From contig NZ_JAJAQI010000025.1 of NCBI RefSeq assembly GCF_020523605.1, positions 1 to 64,000 of the forward strand: a stretch of 64,000 nucleotides of DNA, written 5' to 3'. Below, piece by piece: positions 35,935 through 44,866 of this stretch (within the stretch, counting starts at the first letter, position 1; each line of letters starts with the position of its first letter). The notes under the pieces are model-generated. The model ran no database searches. It saw only the letters and a list, made by a program, of their open reading frames with translations, and was not told the DNA's origin. Source of the DNA: Roseicella aerolata (GTDB lineage Bacteria > Pseudomonadota > Alphaproteobacteria > Acetobacterales > Acetobacteraceae). Made by a program: the position numbers and the translations under genes.

Positions 35935-36903
35935 TCAGGGCAGCAGCACCGTGCTGCCGGTGGTCTGGCGGGATTCCAGCGCGCGATGCGCCTCGGCCGC
36001 GTCCTTCAGGGGATAGGTCTGGTTGACCTTGATGCTGACCGCGCCGGACCGCACCGCCTCGAACAGGTCGTTGGCCGTCGCCACCAGATCCTCCCGCTTC
36101 GCGGTATAGGTGTTGAGCGTCGGGCGGGTGACGTAGAGCGAGCCCTTGGCCGCCAGCACGCCGAGATCCGTGGTGACGGGGCCCGAGGCATTGCCGAAGC
36201 TGATCATCAGCCCGAAGGGGCGGAGGCAGTCGAGCGAGGTGAGGAAGGTGTCGCGGCCGACGCTGTCATAGACCACCGGCAGCATGGCGCCGCCCGTGAT
36301 CTCCTTCACCCGCGCCGGGATGTTCTCGCTGGTCAGCAGGGCGTGGTCGGCGCCCAGCCCCTTGATCAGCTCCGCCTTCTCGGGCGTCGAGACCACGCCG
36401 ATGACGGTCGCGCCCAGATGCTTCGCCCATTGCACCAGGATGCTGCCGACGCCGCCCGCGGCGGCATGCACCAGGATGGTGTCGCCCTGCTTCACGGGAT
36501 AGGTGCGCTTGATCAGGAACTGCGCCGTCATGCCCTGCAGCATCATCGCCGCCGCCTGGGTGAAGTCGATCCCCTCCGGGATCTTCACCAGCTTCTCGGC
36601 CGGGGCGCAGCGGTATTCGGCATAGGCGCCGAGCGCGCCGGCATAGGCCACCCGGTCGCCGGCCTGCAGCTCGGTCACGCCCTCGCCCACCGCCTCCACC
36701 ACGCCGGCGCCTTCCATGCCGATCGTCACCGGCATGGAGGGAGCCTTGTAGAGGCCGGTGCGGAAATAGACGTCGATGTAGTTCAGCCCGACGGCATGCT
36801 GCCTGATCAGCACCTCGCCCGGCTTCGGGCTCGGCTTCGGCAGTTCCTCCCAGACCAGCTTTTCGGGGCCGCCGTGCTCATGGACGCGGATGGCGTGGAT
36901 CAT
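35935..36903 (-). CDS. NADPH:quinone oxidoreductase (zinc-free MDR family)
   Basis: 322 residues, QOR-type medium-chain reductase lacking the zinc ligands of alcohol dehydrogenases. Features are MIHAIRVHEHGGPEKL, the substrate-domain VGLNYIDVYFRTGLYK, IGMEGAGVVEAVG, and the NADPH-binding VHAAAGGVGSILVQWAKHLGA. It reduces quinones or similar electrophiles with one electron. ATG 36903 is preceded by AAGGA eight bases upstream and overlaps the ogt stop (ATGA), so ogt and this gene are co-transcribed. Confidence 0.94.
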   Translation of the reverse strand: MIHAIRVHEHGGPEKLVWEELPKPSPKPGEVLIRQHAVGLNYIDVYFRTGLYKAPSMPVTIGMEGAGVVEAVGEGVTELQAGDRVAYAGALGAYAEYRCAPAEKLVKIPEGIDFTQAAAMMLQGMTAQFLIKRTYPVKQGDTILVHAAAGGVGSILVQWAKHLGATVIGVVSTPEKAELIKGLGADHALLTSENIPARVKEITGGAMLPVVYDSVGRDTFLTSLDCLRPFGLMISFGNASGPVTTDLGVLAAKGSLYVTRPTLNTYTAKREDLVATANDLFEAVRSGAVSIKVNQTYPLKDAAEAHRALESRQTTGSTVLLP

Positions 36904-37439
36904 CGGGAGGTTCCTTGGACAGTCGCCCCGCCCTGGGGCTGCATGAGGGGAAGTTCCCCCGCCCCGGCGCCGGCACGGGACCGGGCTTCGAGCGCGAGGA
37001 GGTAACGCTTCGTAGCCGCACCGTCGCCGCCGGAATAGCCGCCGAGGGAGCCATCCGCCGCCACCACGCGGTGGCAGGGGATGATGATGGGAATGGGGTT
37101 GTCGCCATTGGCCTGGCCGATGGCGCGGGGGGAGCGGCAGCCGATCTCGCGCGCGATGTCGAGATAGCTGCGCGTCTCCCCGGGCGGGATGCGGCGAAGC
37201 GCATCCCAGACCTTGCGGCGGAACTCGCTGCCATGCGGGTTCAGCGGCAGGTCGAATTGCGTGCGCTGGCCGTCGAAATAGTCGTGAAGCTGTGCCGCGG
37301 CCTCCCGCAGTAGCGGGGTCGGCGGCTCCCCGGCGCCCGCCGGGGCGACGCCGCGGCCCCAGTCGAGCGCGATGATCGCGCCGTCCTCCTCGAAGACGGT
37401 GAGTTCGCCGAGCGGGGTATGGATGGTGATGTGGGGCAT
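36900..37439 (-). CDS. ogt: Methylated-DNA-protein-cysteine methyltransferase
   Basis: Suicide repair enzyme that moves O6-alkyl groups from guanine onto its own cysteine. 179 residues. The active site is IIPCHRVV (Cys at about 122), preceded by the HTH stretch REIGCRSPRAIGQANGDNP and the arginine finger, and followed by GSLGGYSGG. Start 37439 gives the standard length; the in-frame extension to 37478 is unneeded. It is coupled to the quinone reductase gene by a four-base overlap, a pairing that suggests a small stress-response operon. Confidence 0.94.
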   Translation of the reverse strand: MPHITIHTPLGELTVFEEDGAIIALDWGRGVAPAGAGEPPTPLLREAAAQLHDYFDGQRTQFDLPLNPHGSEFRRKVWDALRRIPPGETRSYLDIAREIGCRSPRAIGQANGDNPIPIIIPCHRVVAADGSLGGYSGGDGAATKRYLLALEARSRAGAGAGELPLMQPQGGATVQGTSR

Positions 37440-37519
37440 GAAGCGGGGGATGGCACACCCAAGCCGGGCCAGCGTCAAGCGGATGCGCTGCCGGGATGAT
37501 TATATGCACAGGCAAGAAA

Positions 37520-39559
37520 TCACGCGGCCAGGAGGTCCTCGCGGCTGAGCGCGAGCGGCAGCAATGCGGGATCGGTGACGGGCAGGCCGCAACTGCCGTT
37601 GCGGCAGACATAGGCGGCCGGCTTGCCGCCGACCATGCCCTTGCCATGCGCGGGGTGGCTCGTGGGCAGGTCGCGCGCCCCGGCGGTCCGGATCAGCACC
37701 GTCGTCAGGTCCGGATGCGCCAGCGCGGTCGCCGCCAGCGCCCGGGCGCGCGGCTCGGCCGGGTCGCCGACCACCACCACCGTCGCGGCTTCGGTCAGCA
37801 GGTCGGTGGCGACCAGCAGGCCGGGCATGGCGGCCACCCCCTCGGATCCGGCGAAGGCGGCGATGGTCGTCTCCGTGGCAATGCGCCAGCGGTCATTGCC
37901 GGTCAGGTGGAAGAGCTTCGCCTGCACCTCGGCCATCATCCCGTTGCCGGAGGGGGTGGCGTTGTCCATGGCGCTGCGGCCGCGGACCAGCACATCCTGC
38001 GCATCCTCGGCCGAGGTGAAGTAGCCGCCATCGGGCGCGGCGAAATGCGTCTCCACCAGATCGGCCCAGGCGATGGCATTGCCGAGATAGGCGGCCTCCC
38101 CCGTCGCCTCGAACAGCGCGATGGCGGCGCGGGCCATGGCGGCATGGTCCTCCAGCAGGCCGGCCGCGGAAGCCTGGCCGTGGCGGAGGGCATGCAGCAG
38201 GCGGCCATCCGGGGCCAGCATGCGGCCGGCGACGAAGGCGAAGGCGCGGCGGGCGGGCAGCAGCCAGTCGGGACGGTCGAAGGCGAAGGCGGCGCGGGCG
38301 AGCGCCGCGATCATCAGCCCGTTCCAGTCGGCCAGCACCTTGTCGTCGCGGCCCGGCCAGACCCGCCTGGAGCGCGCATCCAGCAGCAGGGCGCGGCAGC
38401 GCGCGAGGGTGGCCTCGGCATCCTCGGAGAGGGGCGCCGCGGCGTGGCGGCGGTGGAGGATGTTCTTCCCCTCCCAATTCCCCTCCGGCGTCACGTCATA
38501 GACCTGGCGGAAGAGCGGAGCGTCCTCGCCCAGCAGCGCATCCACCTCCGCCGCCGACCAGACGTAGAATTTGCCTTCCTCGCCCTCGCTGTCCGCATCC
38601 TGGGTGGCGGCGAAGGCGTCGCCTTCCGCCACCATCTCCCGCAGCAGCCAGCCGACCGTCTCCTCGGCACGCTGCGCGAAGAGCGGGTCGGGCCGGTCGG
38701 CATGGACCAGCGCCAGCAGTTCCAGGATCTGGGCGTTGTCGTAGAGCATCTTCTCAAAATGCGGGACGAGCCAGATGGCGTCCGTGCTGTAGCGGGCATA
38801 GCCGCCGCCGAGATGGTCGTAGATCCCGCCCTGGGACATCCGCCGCAGCAGCAGTTCCACCGCCTCCGCGCAGGCCGGCTGGCCCAGGCGGTGGCGCATC
38901 TGCCAGAGTAAGCGGAAGATCGGCGGGCTGGGGAATTTCGGCGCGCCGCCGAAGCCGCCTTCCTCCTTGTCCGTGTGCTGGACGAGGCCGAGGGCGATGC
39001 GGGCCAGCACCTCCCGGTCCGGGACGGGTCCCGGCGCCGCCTGCGCCATCCGGGCGAGCGCGCCCTTCAGCGCCTGGACGTTCTGCGTGACCTTGCCGCC
39101 CTCGGCCCGGTAGGCCTCCTCGATGCCCTGCAGCACCTGGCGGAAGGAGGGGCGGCCGTAGCGCGGCTCCGGCGGGAAATAGGTGCCGCCCCAGAAGGGC
39201 TCGGCCCGCGGGGTCAGGAACATGGTCAGCGGCCAGCCGCCATGCTCGCCCATCAGGTGCAGGGCATTCATGTAGAGCGCGTCGATATCCGGCCGCTCCT
39301 CCCGGTCCACCTTGATGTTGACGAAGAGGGCGTTCATCAGCGCCGCCGTCTCCGGGTCCTCGAAGGACTCATGCGCCATCACATGGCACCAGTGGCAGGC
39401 GGCGTAGCCGACGCTGAGCAGGATGGGCCTGTCCAGCGCCTCCGCCTCGGCCAGCGCCTCAGGCCCCCAGACGCGCCAGTGCACCGGGTTGTCGGCATGC
39501 TGCAGGAGGTAGGGGGAGGTGGCGTGGCGCAGCAGGTTCTCGGGCGGAAGCCTGGACAT
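37520..39559 (-). CDS. YyaL/DUF255 thioredoxin-domain protein
   Basis: 679 residues, the full length of the family. The N-terminal thioredoxin-like DUF255 domain has NLLRHATSPYLLQHADNPVHW, the CHWCHVM redox motif (near residue 55) and VDREERPDID. The remainder is an (alpha/alpha)6-barrel like glycan-processing or epimerase folds. The biological role in bacteria is unresolved; animal homologues (SPATA20) are likewise uncharacterised. It is not coupled to its neighbours. Confidence 0.93.
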   Translation of the reverse strand: MSRLPPENLLRHATSPYLLQHADNPVHWRVWGPEALAEAEALDRPILLSVGYAACHWCHVMAHESFEDPETAALMNALFVNIKVDREERPDIDALYMNALHLMGEHGGWPLTMFLTPRAEPFWGGTYFPPEPRYGRPSFRQVLQGIEEAYRAEGGKVTQNVQALKGALARMAQAAPGPVPDREVLARIALGLVQHTDKEEGGFGGAPKFPSPPIFRLLWQMRHRLGQPACAEAVELLLRRMSQGGIYDHLGGGYARYSTDAIWLVPHFEKMLYDNAQILELLALVHADRPDPLFAQRAEETVGWLLREMVAEGDAFAATQDADSEGEEGKFYVWSAAEVDALLGEDAPLFRQVYDVTPEGNWEGKNILHRRHAAAPLSEDAEATLARCRALLLDARSRRVWPGRDDKVLADWNGLMIAALARAAFAFDRPDWLLPARRAFAFVAGRMLAPDGRLLHALRHGQASAAGLLEDHAAMARAAIALFEATGEAAYLGNAIAWADLVETHFAAPDGGYFTSAEDAQDVLVRGRSAMDNATPSGNGMMAEVQAKLFHLTGNDRWRIATETTIAAFAGSEGVAAMPGLLVATDLLTEAATVVVVGDPAEPRARALAATALAHPDLTTVLIRTAGARDLPTSHPAHGKGMVGGKPAAYVCRNGSCGLPVTDPALLPLALSREDLLAA

Positions 39560-39717
39560 CGGGGATCACCCTGGCCGCGAGAGGGGGAGGTCGCTCTTCT
39601 CTACATGGCGGAGTCGCGCCTCGGGGCGTTTCCGCCCTTCGGCGATCTGCCCTACATGGGGTGCGACGGGCCGGCTTCCCAGCAGTCGTCCCCTTAGGCC
39701 CACCGGAGAGAGACGCC

Positions 39718-40080
39718 TTGGCCGACGCACCCGTTCCCGCCGACCCGCCCCCCTATTTCCGTGCGCATGTCTTCGTGTGCTGCAACCGCCGGCCGGACGG
39801 GCACAAGCGCGGCTCCTGCGCCGCCAGGGGCAGCGAGAAGCTGCGGGACTACATGAAGGCACGGGCGAAGGAACTCGGGCTGGAAGGCGTGCGGATCAAC
39901 CAGGCGGGATGTCTGGACCGCTGCGAATTCGGGCCGACGCTGGTGATCTACCCGGAAGGGGTTTGGTACCGGCCGGAGACGCCGGCCGATGTGGACGAGA
40001 TCCTTGCGGCGCATCTGCAGCGCGGCGGGCGGGTGCCGCGGCTGATGCTGACCGAGAAGGATGTTGTCCCGAAGGGGTGA
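39718..40080 (+). CDS. Thioredoxin-like [2Fe-2S] ferredoxin
   Basis: 120 residues. The cysteine pattern is CC near 21-22, C34, C65 and C69, in HVFVCCNRRPDGHKRGSCA and NQAGCLDRCEFGPTLVIYPEG, matching the thioredoxin-fold (2Fe-2S) ferredoxins related to the NuoE C-terminal domain. I choose a TTG start at 39718 because GGAGAG lies seven bases upstream; a GTG at 39661 would add 19 unsupported residues. The electron partner is unknown; the P450 gene in this window is 36 kb away and need not be related. Confidence 0.82.
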   Translation: MADAPVPADPPPYFRAHVFVCCNRRPDGHKRGSCAARGSEKLRDYMKARAKELGLEGVRINQAGCLDRCEFGPTLVIYPEGVWYRPETPADVDEILAAHLQRGGRVPRLMLTEKDVVPKG

Positions 40081-40245
40081 TGCGCGTGGCACTGTCCGCG
40101 GGGGGCCCCGGAGATCCCGGTTGCGTGCTGCGTGACGGGGAAGCCCTGTCTCCCTGCGATCACCGCCAAGGCCAAAGCGTGGCTCCTCGGTGGCATGGCC
40201 GCCGATCTCCCATGGTTTTTCCCAGGGCTCGAACCCAGGCCGGGT

Positions 40246-40267
40246 CCAGGGGTCGCCTGACCCCTGG
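40246..40267. repeat. Perfect 9-bp inverted repeat before mnmE
   Basis: CCAGGGGTC (40246-40254), loop GCCT, GACCCCTGG (40259-40267), followed by a second GGGGGCAGCGCCCCCC hairpin at about 40279-40294. This GC hairpin pair is unrelated to the composite repeat; it resembles a GC-rich intergenic motif I recall from other Rhodospirillales. Function unknown; terminator or repeat. Confidence 0.5.
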
Positions 40268-40303
40268 CGGGGGTGAAGGGGGCAGCGCCCCCCTCGATGC
40301 CGA

Positions 40304-41617
40304 ATGACCGACACGATCTTCGCCCTGGCCTCTGGCGCCGGCCGCGCCGCCGTCGCCGTGCTGCGCCTCTCCGGCCCCGGCACCGCCGCCGCCCTCGCCG
40401 CTTTGGCCGGCGCCCTTCCCGCCCCGCGCCATGCTTCCCTCCGCCGCCTGCGCCACCCGCAGACCGCGGAGGTGCTGGACCGCGCCCTCGTCCTCTGGTT
40501 CCCGGGGCCCGCCAGCTACACCGGGGAGGACAGCGCCGAGTTGCAGCTGCATGGCGGCCCCGCCGTGATCGCCGGCGTCGCCGAGGCCCTGGTCGCCGCC
40601 GGCGCCCGACCGGCCGAGCCGGGGGAGTTCACCCGCCGCGCCTTCCTCAACGGCAGGCTCGACCTGACCTCCGCCGAGGGCATCGCCGACCTGATCGCCG
40701 CCGAGACCGCCGCCCAGCGCCGCCAGGCGCTCCGCCAGGCCGAGGGGGCGCTAGCGACGCTCTATGGCGGCTGGGCGACCCGCATCACCGCCCTGCTCGC
40801 CCGGCAGGAGGCGTTCATCGAATTCGAGGACGAGGACCTGCCGGCCGGGCTGGACGATGCGGTGGCCACCGCCGCCGCGGCGCTGCGGGCGGAGATCGCG
40901 GCGCATCTGGCCGACTCGAATCGCGGCGAGCGGCTGCGGGAGGGGTTGCTGGTCGCCATTCTCGGCGCCCCGAATGCCGGCAAGTCCTCGCTGCTGAATG
41001 CGCTCGCGGGGCGGGAGGCGGCGATCGTCTCCGCCCGCGCCGGCACCACGCGGGACGTGGTGGAGGTGCGGCTGGACCTGGCCGGCGTGCCGGTGACGCT
41101 GGCCGACACGGCCGGCCTGCGCGAGGCGGCGGATGAGATCGAGGTGGAGGGCATCCGCCGTGCCCGCCGCCGGGCGGAGGAAGCGGACCTTGTCCTCACC
41201 GTCTTTGCCGCCGACCAGGCGCCGGATGCGGAGACGCTGGCCTGGGTGAAGCCCGGCGTGCTGGTCCTGGCGAACAAGACGGACCTGGCGCCGGCGCCGG
41301 CCTCGATCGGCGGCATCGCGCCCCTCCCCGTCTCCGCCCGCACCGGCGATGGTCTGGCTGCCCTGCGTGCGCGGCTGGCGGAGGAGACCACGGCGCGCGC
41401 CGGCCTTGCCGCCGAAGCCCCCCTGACCCGCCCCCGCCACCGCGCCGCCCTGACCGAGGCCGCCGGCTGGCTGGCCGAGCTTGACACCGCTCCTCTGCCT
41501 GAACTGCGGGCCGAGGCGCTGCGGGCGGCGCTGCGGGCGATCGGGCGCATCACCGGCCGGGTCGGGGTGGAGGCGGTGCTGGATGCCGTCTTCGGCGAAT
41601 TCTGCATCGGGAAGTGA
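40304..41617 (+). CDS. mnmE: tRNA uridine-5-carboxymethylaminomethyl modification GTPase MnmE
   Basis: With MnmG forms the enzyme that installs the (carboxymethyl)aminomethyl group at wobble uridine 34 of several tRNAs. 437 residues. Formyl-THF-binding N-domain (TIFALASGAGRAAVAVLRLSG), helical domain, G domain with G1 GAPNAGKSS (221-229), G2 TTRD, G3 DTAGLRE, G4 NKTD, and the catalytic C-terminal CIGK (434-437). The start immediately follows a GC hairpin pair. It is the first gene of the run mnmE-hypothetical-mnmG-rsmG-parA-parB. Confidence 0.97.
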   Translation: MTDTIFALASGAGRAAVAVLRLSGPGTAAALAALAGALPAPRHASLRRLRHPQTAEVLDRALVLWFPGPASYTGEDSAELQLHGGPAVIAGVAEALVAAGARPAEPGEFTRRAFLNGRLDLTSAEGIADLIAAETAAQRRQALRQAEGALATLYGGWATRITALLARQEAFIEFEDEDLPAGLDDAVATAAAALRAEIAAHLADSNRGERLREGLLVAILGAPNAGKSSLLNALAGREAAIVSARAGTTRDVVEVRLDLAGVPVTLADTAGLREAADEIEVEGIRRARRRAEEADLVLTVFAADQAPDAETLAWVKPGVLVLANKTDLAPAPASIGGIAPLPVSARTGDGLAALRARLAEETTARAGLAAEAPLTRPRHRAALTEAAGWLAELDTAPLPELRAEALRAALRAIGRITGRVGVEAVLDAVFGEFCIGK

Positions 41618-41621
41618 CGCC

Positions 41622-42245
41622 ATGGCGATGACCGGCGACGAGATCCGCGACATCTACGGCCGCTGCGCGGCGGCGCGGCAGCGGCTTCAGGAAATGGCGG
41701 TGCGGGTGACCCCGCGCGAGAAGGTGCTGGAGCAGATGAAGCGCCTCGGCCTGTCCATGGATGCCGAGATGGGCCAGGTCTCGGAGGAGGAGCTGGCCTA
41801 TGCCTTCGACCTGGCGATCTATACGGCGCCGCCCGGCCGCTCGCGCGCCATCGACCGGGTGGCGCGGCAGCATGCCCGCCTGCCCGGAGAAGGCGCGCTG
41901 GTGCTGAACGCCCTGACCCATTCCTGGCTGTCCATCTTCCGCGTGCTGGACCGGCACCCGGAGGAAGGGCTGATCGCCGAGGATGCGCTGCTGGGCGGCG
42001 AGGTCTGGCTGGTGGACCAGAACATTGCGGAGACGGCACCACCCGGCACCATCTTCGCTAGCCGCATCGGCCGGGTCTGGGGCTTCTGCATCAGTTGCGG
42101 CGTGGTGGCGACTCTGGACGAGGACCGCCTCGCCGGGGTGCGGGGCGTGCTGGAGCGCGGCGGCGTAGCGGCGGAGGAACTGGTGGCCGATACGCGCTTC
42201 GCCACCATGATGTGGCAGGACGGCCTGGGCTTCCGGATCGGCTAG
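41622..42245 (+). CDS. Uncharacterised protein between mnmE and mnmG
   Basis: 207 residues, family not recognised. No signal peptide or membrane segment. The first third is helical (EIRDIYGRCAAARQRLQEMAVRVTPREKVLEQMKRLGL); the rest has GGEVWLVDQNIAETAPPGTIFASRIGRVWGFCISCGVV, possibly a beta-rich domain. Two ATGs (41622, 41628) are available; GGGAAG precedes both. It starts four bases after mnmE, so it is co-transcribed and likely conserved in close relatives. Its TAG stop (42243-42245) is the left end of repeat copy J. Confidence 0.65.
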   Translation: MAMTGDEIRDIYGRCAAARQRLQEMAVRVTPREKVLEQMKRLGLSMDAEMGQVSEEELAYAFDLAIYTAPPGRSRAIDRVARQHARLPGEGALVLNALTHSWLSIFRVLDRHPEEGLIAEDALLGGEVWLVDQNIAETAPPGTIFASRIGRVWGFCISCGVVATLDEDRLAGVRGVLERGGVAAEELVADTRFATMMWQDGLGFRIG

Positions 42246-42337
42246 AGCAGATCGCGGAGGGGCGTGAACGCCAGGGAGCGTGACTCCGCATAGCCGGTCA
42301 CGGATTGGCGTTCAGTTCTGAACGCAATCCGCTGTAC
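42243..42337. repeat. Composite palindromic repeat, copy J (module II then I)
   Basis: TAGAGCAGATCGCGGAGGGG opens a module II in the orientation of copy C; its closing arm is eroded. Module I is CGGATTGGCGTTCAG (42301-42315) pairing with CTGAACGCAATCCG (42318-42331), with a one-base bulge. It lies 47 bases before the mnmG start, and its first TAG is the stop codon of the preceding gene. Confidence 0.85.
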
Positions 42338-42383
42338 ACGCGTGGCGCTTCGTCGTGCGCCGCTGCTTCGCTATACCCCTGCC

Positions 42384-44255
42384 ATGTTCGACGCGATCTT
42401 CGATGTGGTGGTGGTGGGCGGCGGCCATGCCGGCTGCGAGGCGGCGGCGGCCGCGGCGCGCTGCGGGGCGCAGACCCTGCTCCTGACGCACCGGGTGGAG
42501 ACACTCGGCGAGATGTCCTGCAACCCGGCCATCGGCGGGGTGGGCAAGGGGCACCTGGTGCGGGAGGTGGACGCGCTGGACGGGTTGATGGGCCGTGCCG
42601 CGGATGCCGCCGGCATCCATTTCAAGCTGCTCAACCGCAGCAAGGGCCCGGCGGTGCGGGGGCCGCGCGCCCAGGCCGACCGCAGGCTGTACCGCCAGGC
42701 CGTGCAGGCCTTGCTGCACGCAACCGAGGGGCTGACCATCGCAGCCGAGGCGGCGGAGGATCTGGTGGTCGGCCCCGGCAACCGCATCGCAGGTGTGGTG
42801 ACCGCCTCCGGCCGGCGGATCGGCGCCGGGGCGGTGGTCATCACGACCGGGACCTTCCTGCGCGGCATGATCCATATCGGGGAGACCCGCATCCCGGCCG
42901 GCCGGGCGGGCGAGGAACCCGCGATCGGTCTCTCGGACACGCTGCACCGCCTGGGCCTGCCCCTGGCCCGGCTGAAGACCGGCACCCCGCCACGGCTGGA
43001 CGGCAGGACCATCGACTGGGCGGCGCTGGAGCCGCAGCCGGGCGATGACCCGCCCGAGCCGCTCTCCTGGATGACGGAGCGGATTACCAATCGCCAGATC
43101 GCCTGCGCGATCACCGCGACCACGCCGGCGACGCATGATCTGATCCGCGCCAACCTGCACCGCACCGCCGTCTATGGCGGCCGGATCGAAGGGGTGGGAC
43201 CGCGCTACTGCCCTTCGATCGAGGACAAGGTGGTCCGCTTCGCGGACAGGCAGCGGCATCAGATCTTCCTGGAGCCGGAAGGGCTGGAGGACGACACGGT
43301 CTATCCCAATGGCATCTCCACCAGCCTGCCTGAGGCCGTGCAGGAGGCCCTGATCGCGTCCATCCCGGGGCTGGAGCGCGCCCGCATCCTGCGGCCTGGC
43401 TATGCCATCGAGTACGACCATGTGGACCCGCGCGCCCTGCTGCCGACGCTGGAAGTGCGCGCGGCCCCCGGCCTGTTCCTTGCCGGTCAGATCAACGGCA
43501 CGACCGGCTATGAGGAAGCGGCGGCCCAGGGACTGATGGCGGGGGTGAACGCTGCCTGCCGTGCGGGCGGTGCCGAACCTGACCGTGTGCTGACCCGGGG
43601 CGAAGCCTATACCGGTGTGCTGGTAGACGACCTGGTGCTGCAGGGCGTGACGGAGCCCTACCGCATGCTCACCGCGCGGTCCGAGTTCCGGCTGGCATTG
43701 CGGGCTGACAATGCCGGGCTGCGCCTGACGGAGAAAGGCATCGCCTGGGGCGTGGTGGGGCCGGAGCGGACGGGTGCCCATCGTGCTTTCGCCGCGGCCG
43801 TGCAGGATGCGCTGGCGCGCTCCCGCTCCGAAGGCGGCTCGCCGGCCTGGTATCTCGCAGCCGGAATTCCCATCAACCAGGATGGCCGCTGGCGCAGCGC
43901 GCTGGAAGCGCTTGCCCTGCCGGCGCTCACGACGGAAGCGGCGGACCGCCTCTTCCCCTGGCTGCGGGACCTGCCACGGCGGGTGCGGGCGGAGCTGGAA
44001 GCCCAGGCGCTCTACGCCCCTTACCTGGAGCGCCAGGCAGCTGAGTTGCGTGTGCTGGAACGGGAGGAGCGGCTGTCGATCCCGGCGGGGATCGACTTCA
44101 CCGAGGTGCCGGGGCTTTCCGCCGAGATGCGCCAGCGGCTGGACAGGGCCCGCCCTGCCACGCTCGGCAGTGCCGGTCGCGTTCCCGGCATCACGCCCGC
44201 CGCGCTGGCCGCCCTCGCCGTCCATCTCCGCCGGAGCGAGGTGCGTTTCACGTGA
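42384..44255 (+). CDS. mnmG: tRNA uridine-5-carboxymethylaminomethyl modification enzyme MnmG
   Basis: FAD- and NADH-dependent partner of MnmE. 623 residues. FAD-binding [15 protein letters not shown] at the N-terminus, then [18 protein letters not shown]-like [26 protein letters not shown], and the second FAD motif [21 protein letters not shown]. The C-terminal helical domain that contacts MnmE is complete. ATG 42384 is the conserved start; an in-frame ATG at 42342 lies within the downstream edge of repeat copy J. The last codons and TGA stop are inside parS site 1. Confidence 0.96.
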   Translation: MFDAIFDVVVVGGGHAGCEAAAAAARCGAQTLLLTHRVETLGEMSCNPAIGGVGKGHLVREVDALDGLMGRAADAAGIHFKLLNRSKGPAVRGPRAQADRRLYRQAVQALLHATEGLTIAAEAAEDLVVGPGNRIAGVVTASGRRIGAGAVVITTGTFLRGMIHIGETRIPAGRAGEEPAIGLSDTLHRLGLPLARLKTGTPPRLDGRTIDWAALEPQPGDDPPEPLSWMTERITNRQIACAITATTPATHDLIRANLHRTAVYGGRIEGVGPRYCPSIEDKVVRFADRQRHQIFLEPEGLEDDTVYPNGISTSLPEAVQEALIASIPGLERARILRPGYAIEYDHVDPRALLPTLEVRAAPGLFLAGQINGTTGYEEAAAQGLMAGVNAACRAGGAEPDRVLTRGEAYTGVLVDDLVLQGVTEPYRMLTARSEFRLALRADNAGLRLTEKGIAWGVVGPERTGAHRAFAAAVQDALARSRSEGGSPAWYLAAGIPINQDGRWRSALEALALPALTTEAADRLFPWLRDLPRRVRAELEAQALYAPYLERQAAELRVLEREERLSIPAGIDFTEVPGLSAEMRQRLDRARPATLGSAGRVPGITPAALAALAVHLRRSEVRFT

Positions 44256-44259
44256 AACC
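44244..44259. promoter_or_regulatory. parS site 1 (ParB-binding centromere)
   Basis: CGTTTCACGTGAAACC contains a perfect 14-bp palindrome GTTTCACGTGAAAC (44245-44258), 14 of 16 matches to the parS consensus. It overlaps the TGA stop of mnmG and the GTG start of rsmG. ParB dimers would nucleate here. Confidence 0.85.
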
Positions 44260-44866
44260 ATCCGACCTTAATCTGGGTGTTCCACGTGAAACGGAGGCGG
44301 CGCTGCGTGACTTCGTCGCCTTGCTGCTGCGATGGAATGCCCGGATCAACCTGACGGCCGAACGGGACGAGGCAGCCATCTGGCAGCGCCATGTGGTGGA
44401 CTCGCTTCAATTGGCACCCCTTGTTCCAGCCATGGAAGGGCCGCTCGTCGATCTCGGCTCCGGCGCCGGCTTTCCCGGTCTCATGCTCGCCCTCACCACT
44501 GGCCGTGAAACACATCTGGTCGAATCCGACCGCCGCAAATCGGCCTTCCTGATCGAAGCAGCGCGCGTGCTGAACCTGCCCCGTATGAAGGTCCACCCCA
44601 CCCGAATCGAGGCCGCCACCCTGCCCCCGGCGGCCATCCTCACGGCCCGTGCCCTCGCCCCGCTCGCCGACCTCCTCCCGCATGCCCACCGCATCCTCGC
44701 CCCTGGCGGTACTGCCCTGTTTCCGAAGGGCCGCACGGCCGAGCAGGAATTGACGGATGCCGCCCGCGGCTGGATCATGCATATCGAGCGGTTCGCGAGC
44801 CGAACCGAGCCCTCCGCCACCATCCTCCGTCTCAGTGAGATCCGTCCTGCCGGCTTCCATGCCTGA
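44252..44866 (+). CDS. rsmG: 16S rRNA (guanine-527-N7)-methyltransferase
   Basis: Methylates G527 of 16S rRNA with S-adenosylmethionine. 204 residues. SAM motif I is [17 protein letters not shown]; the N-terminal [29 protein letters not shown] is the family signature. The GTG start at 44252 lies within parS site 1 and overlaps the mnmG stop; the twelve codons that follow include parS site 2. Both DNA signals therefore constrain the N-terminal coding sequence. The stop overlaps the parA start. Confidence 0.95.
   Translation: MKPSDLNLGVPRETEAALRDFVALLLRWNARINLTAERDEAAIWQRHVVDSLQLAPLVPAMEGPLVDLGSGAGFPGLMLALTTGRETHLVESDRRKSAFLIEAARVLNLPRMKVHPTRIEAATLPPAAILTARALAPLADLLPHAHRILAPGGTALFPKGRTAEQELTDAARGWIMHIERFASRTEPSATILRLSEIRPAGFHA
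44278..44293. promoter_or_regulatory. parS site 2 (ParB-binding centromere)
   Basis: TGTTCCACGTGAAACG matches 15 of 16 positions of TGTTNCACGTGAAACA. It begins 34 bp after site 1, inside the fifth-to-last block of the rsmG N-terminal coding region (encoding VPRET). The pair is upstream of parAB. Confidence 0.9.

Noticed and set aside
39600-39660. Possible further copy of the composite repeat before the ferredoxin gene (GGCGATCTGCCCTAC)
   Set aside because: Only the right-hand edge of module II is recognisable; too weak to count as a copy, though it may be a remnant.
44503-44513. CCGTGAAACAC inside rsmG, looking like a parS half-site
   Set aside because: Only one arm of the palindrome matches; the other arm is not present.
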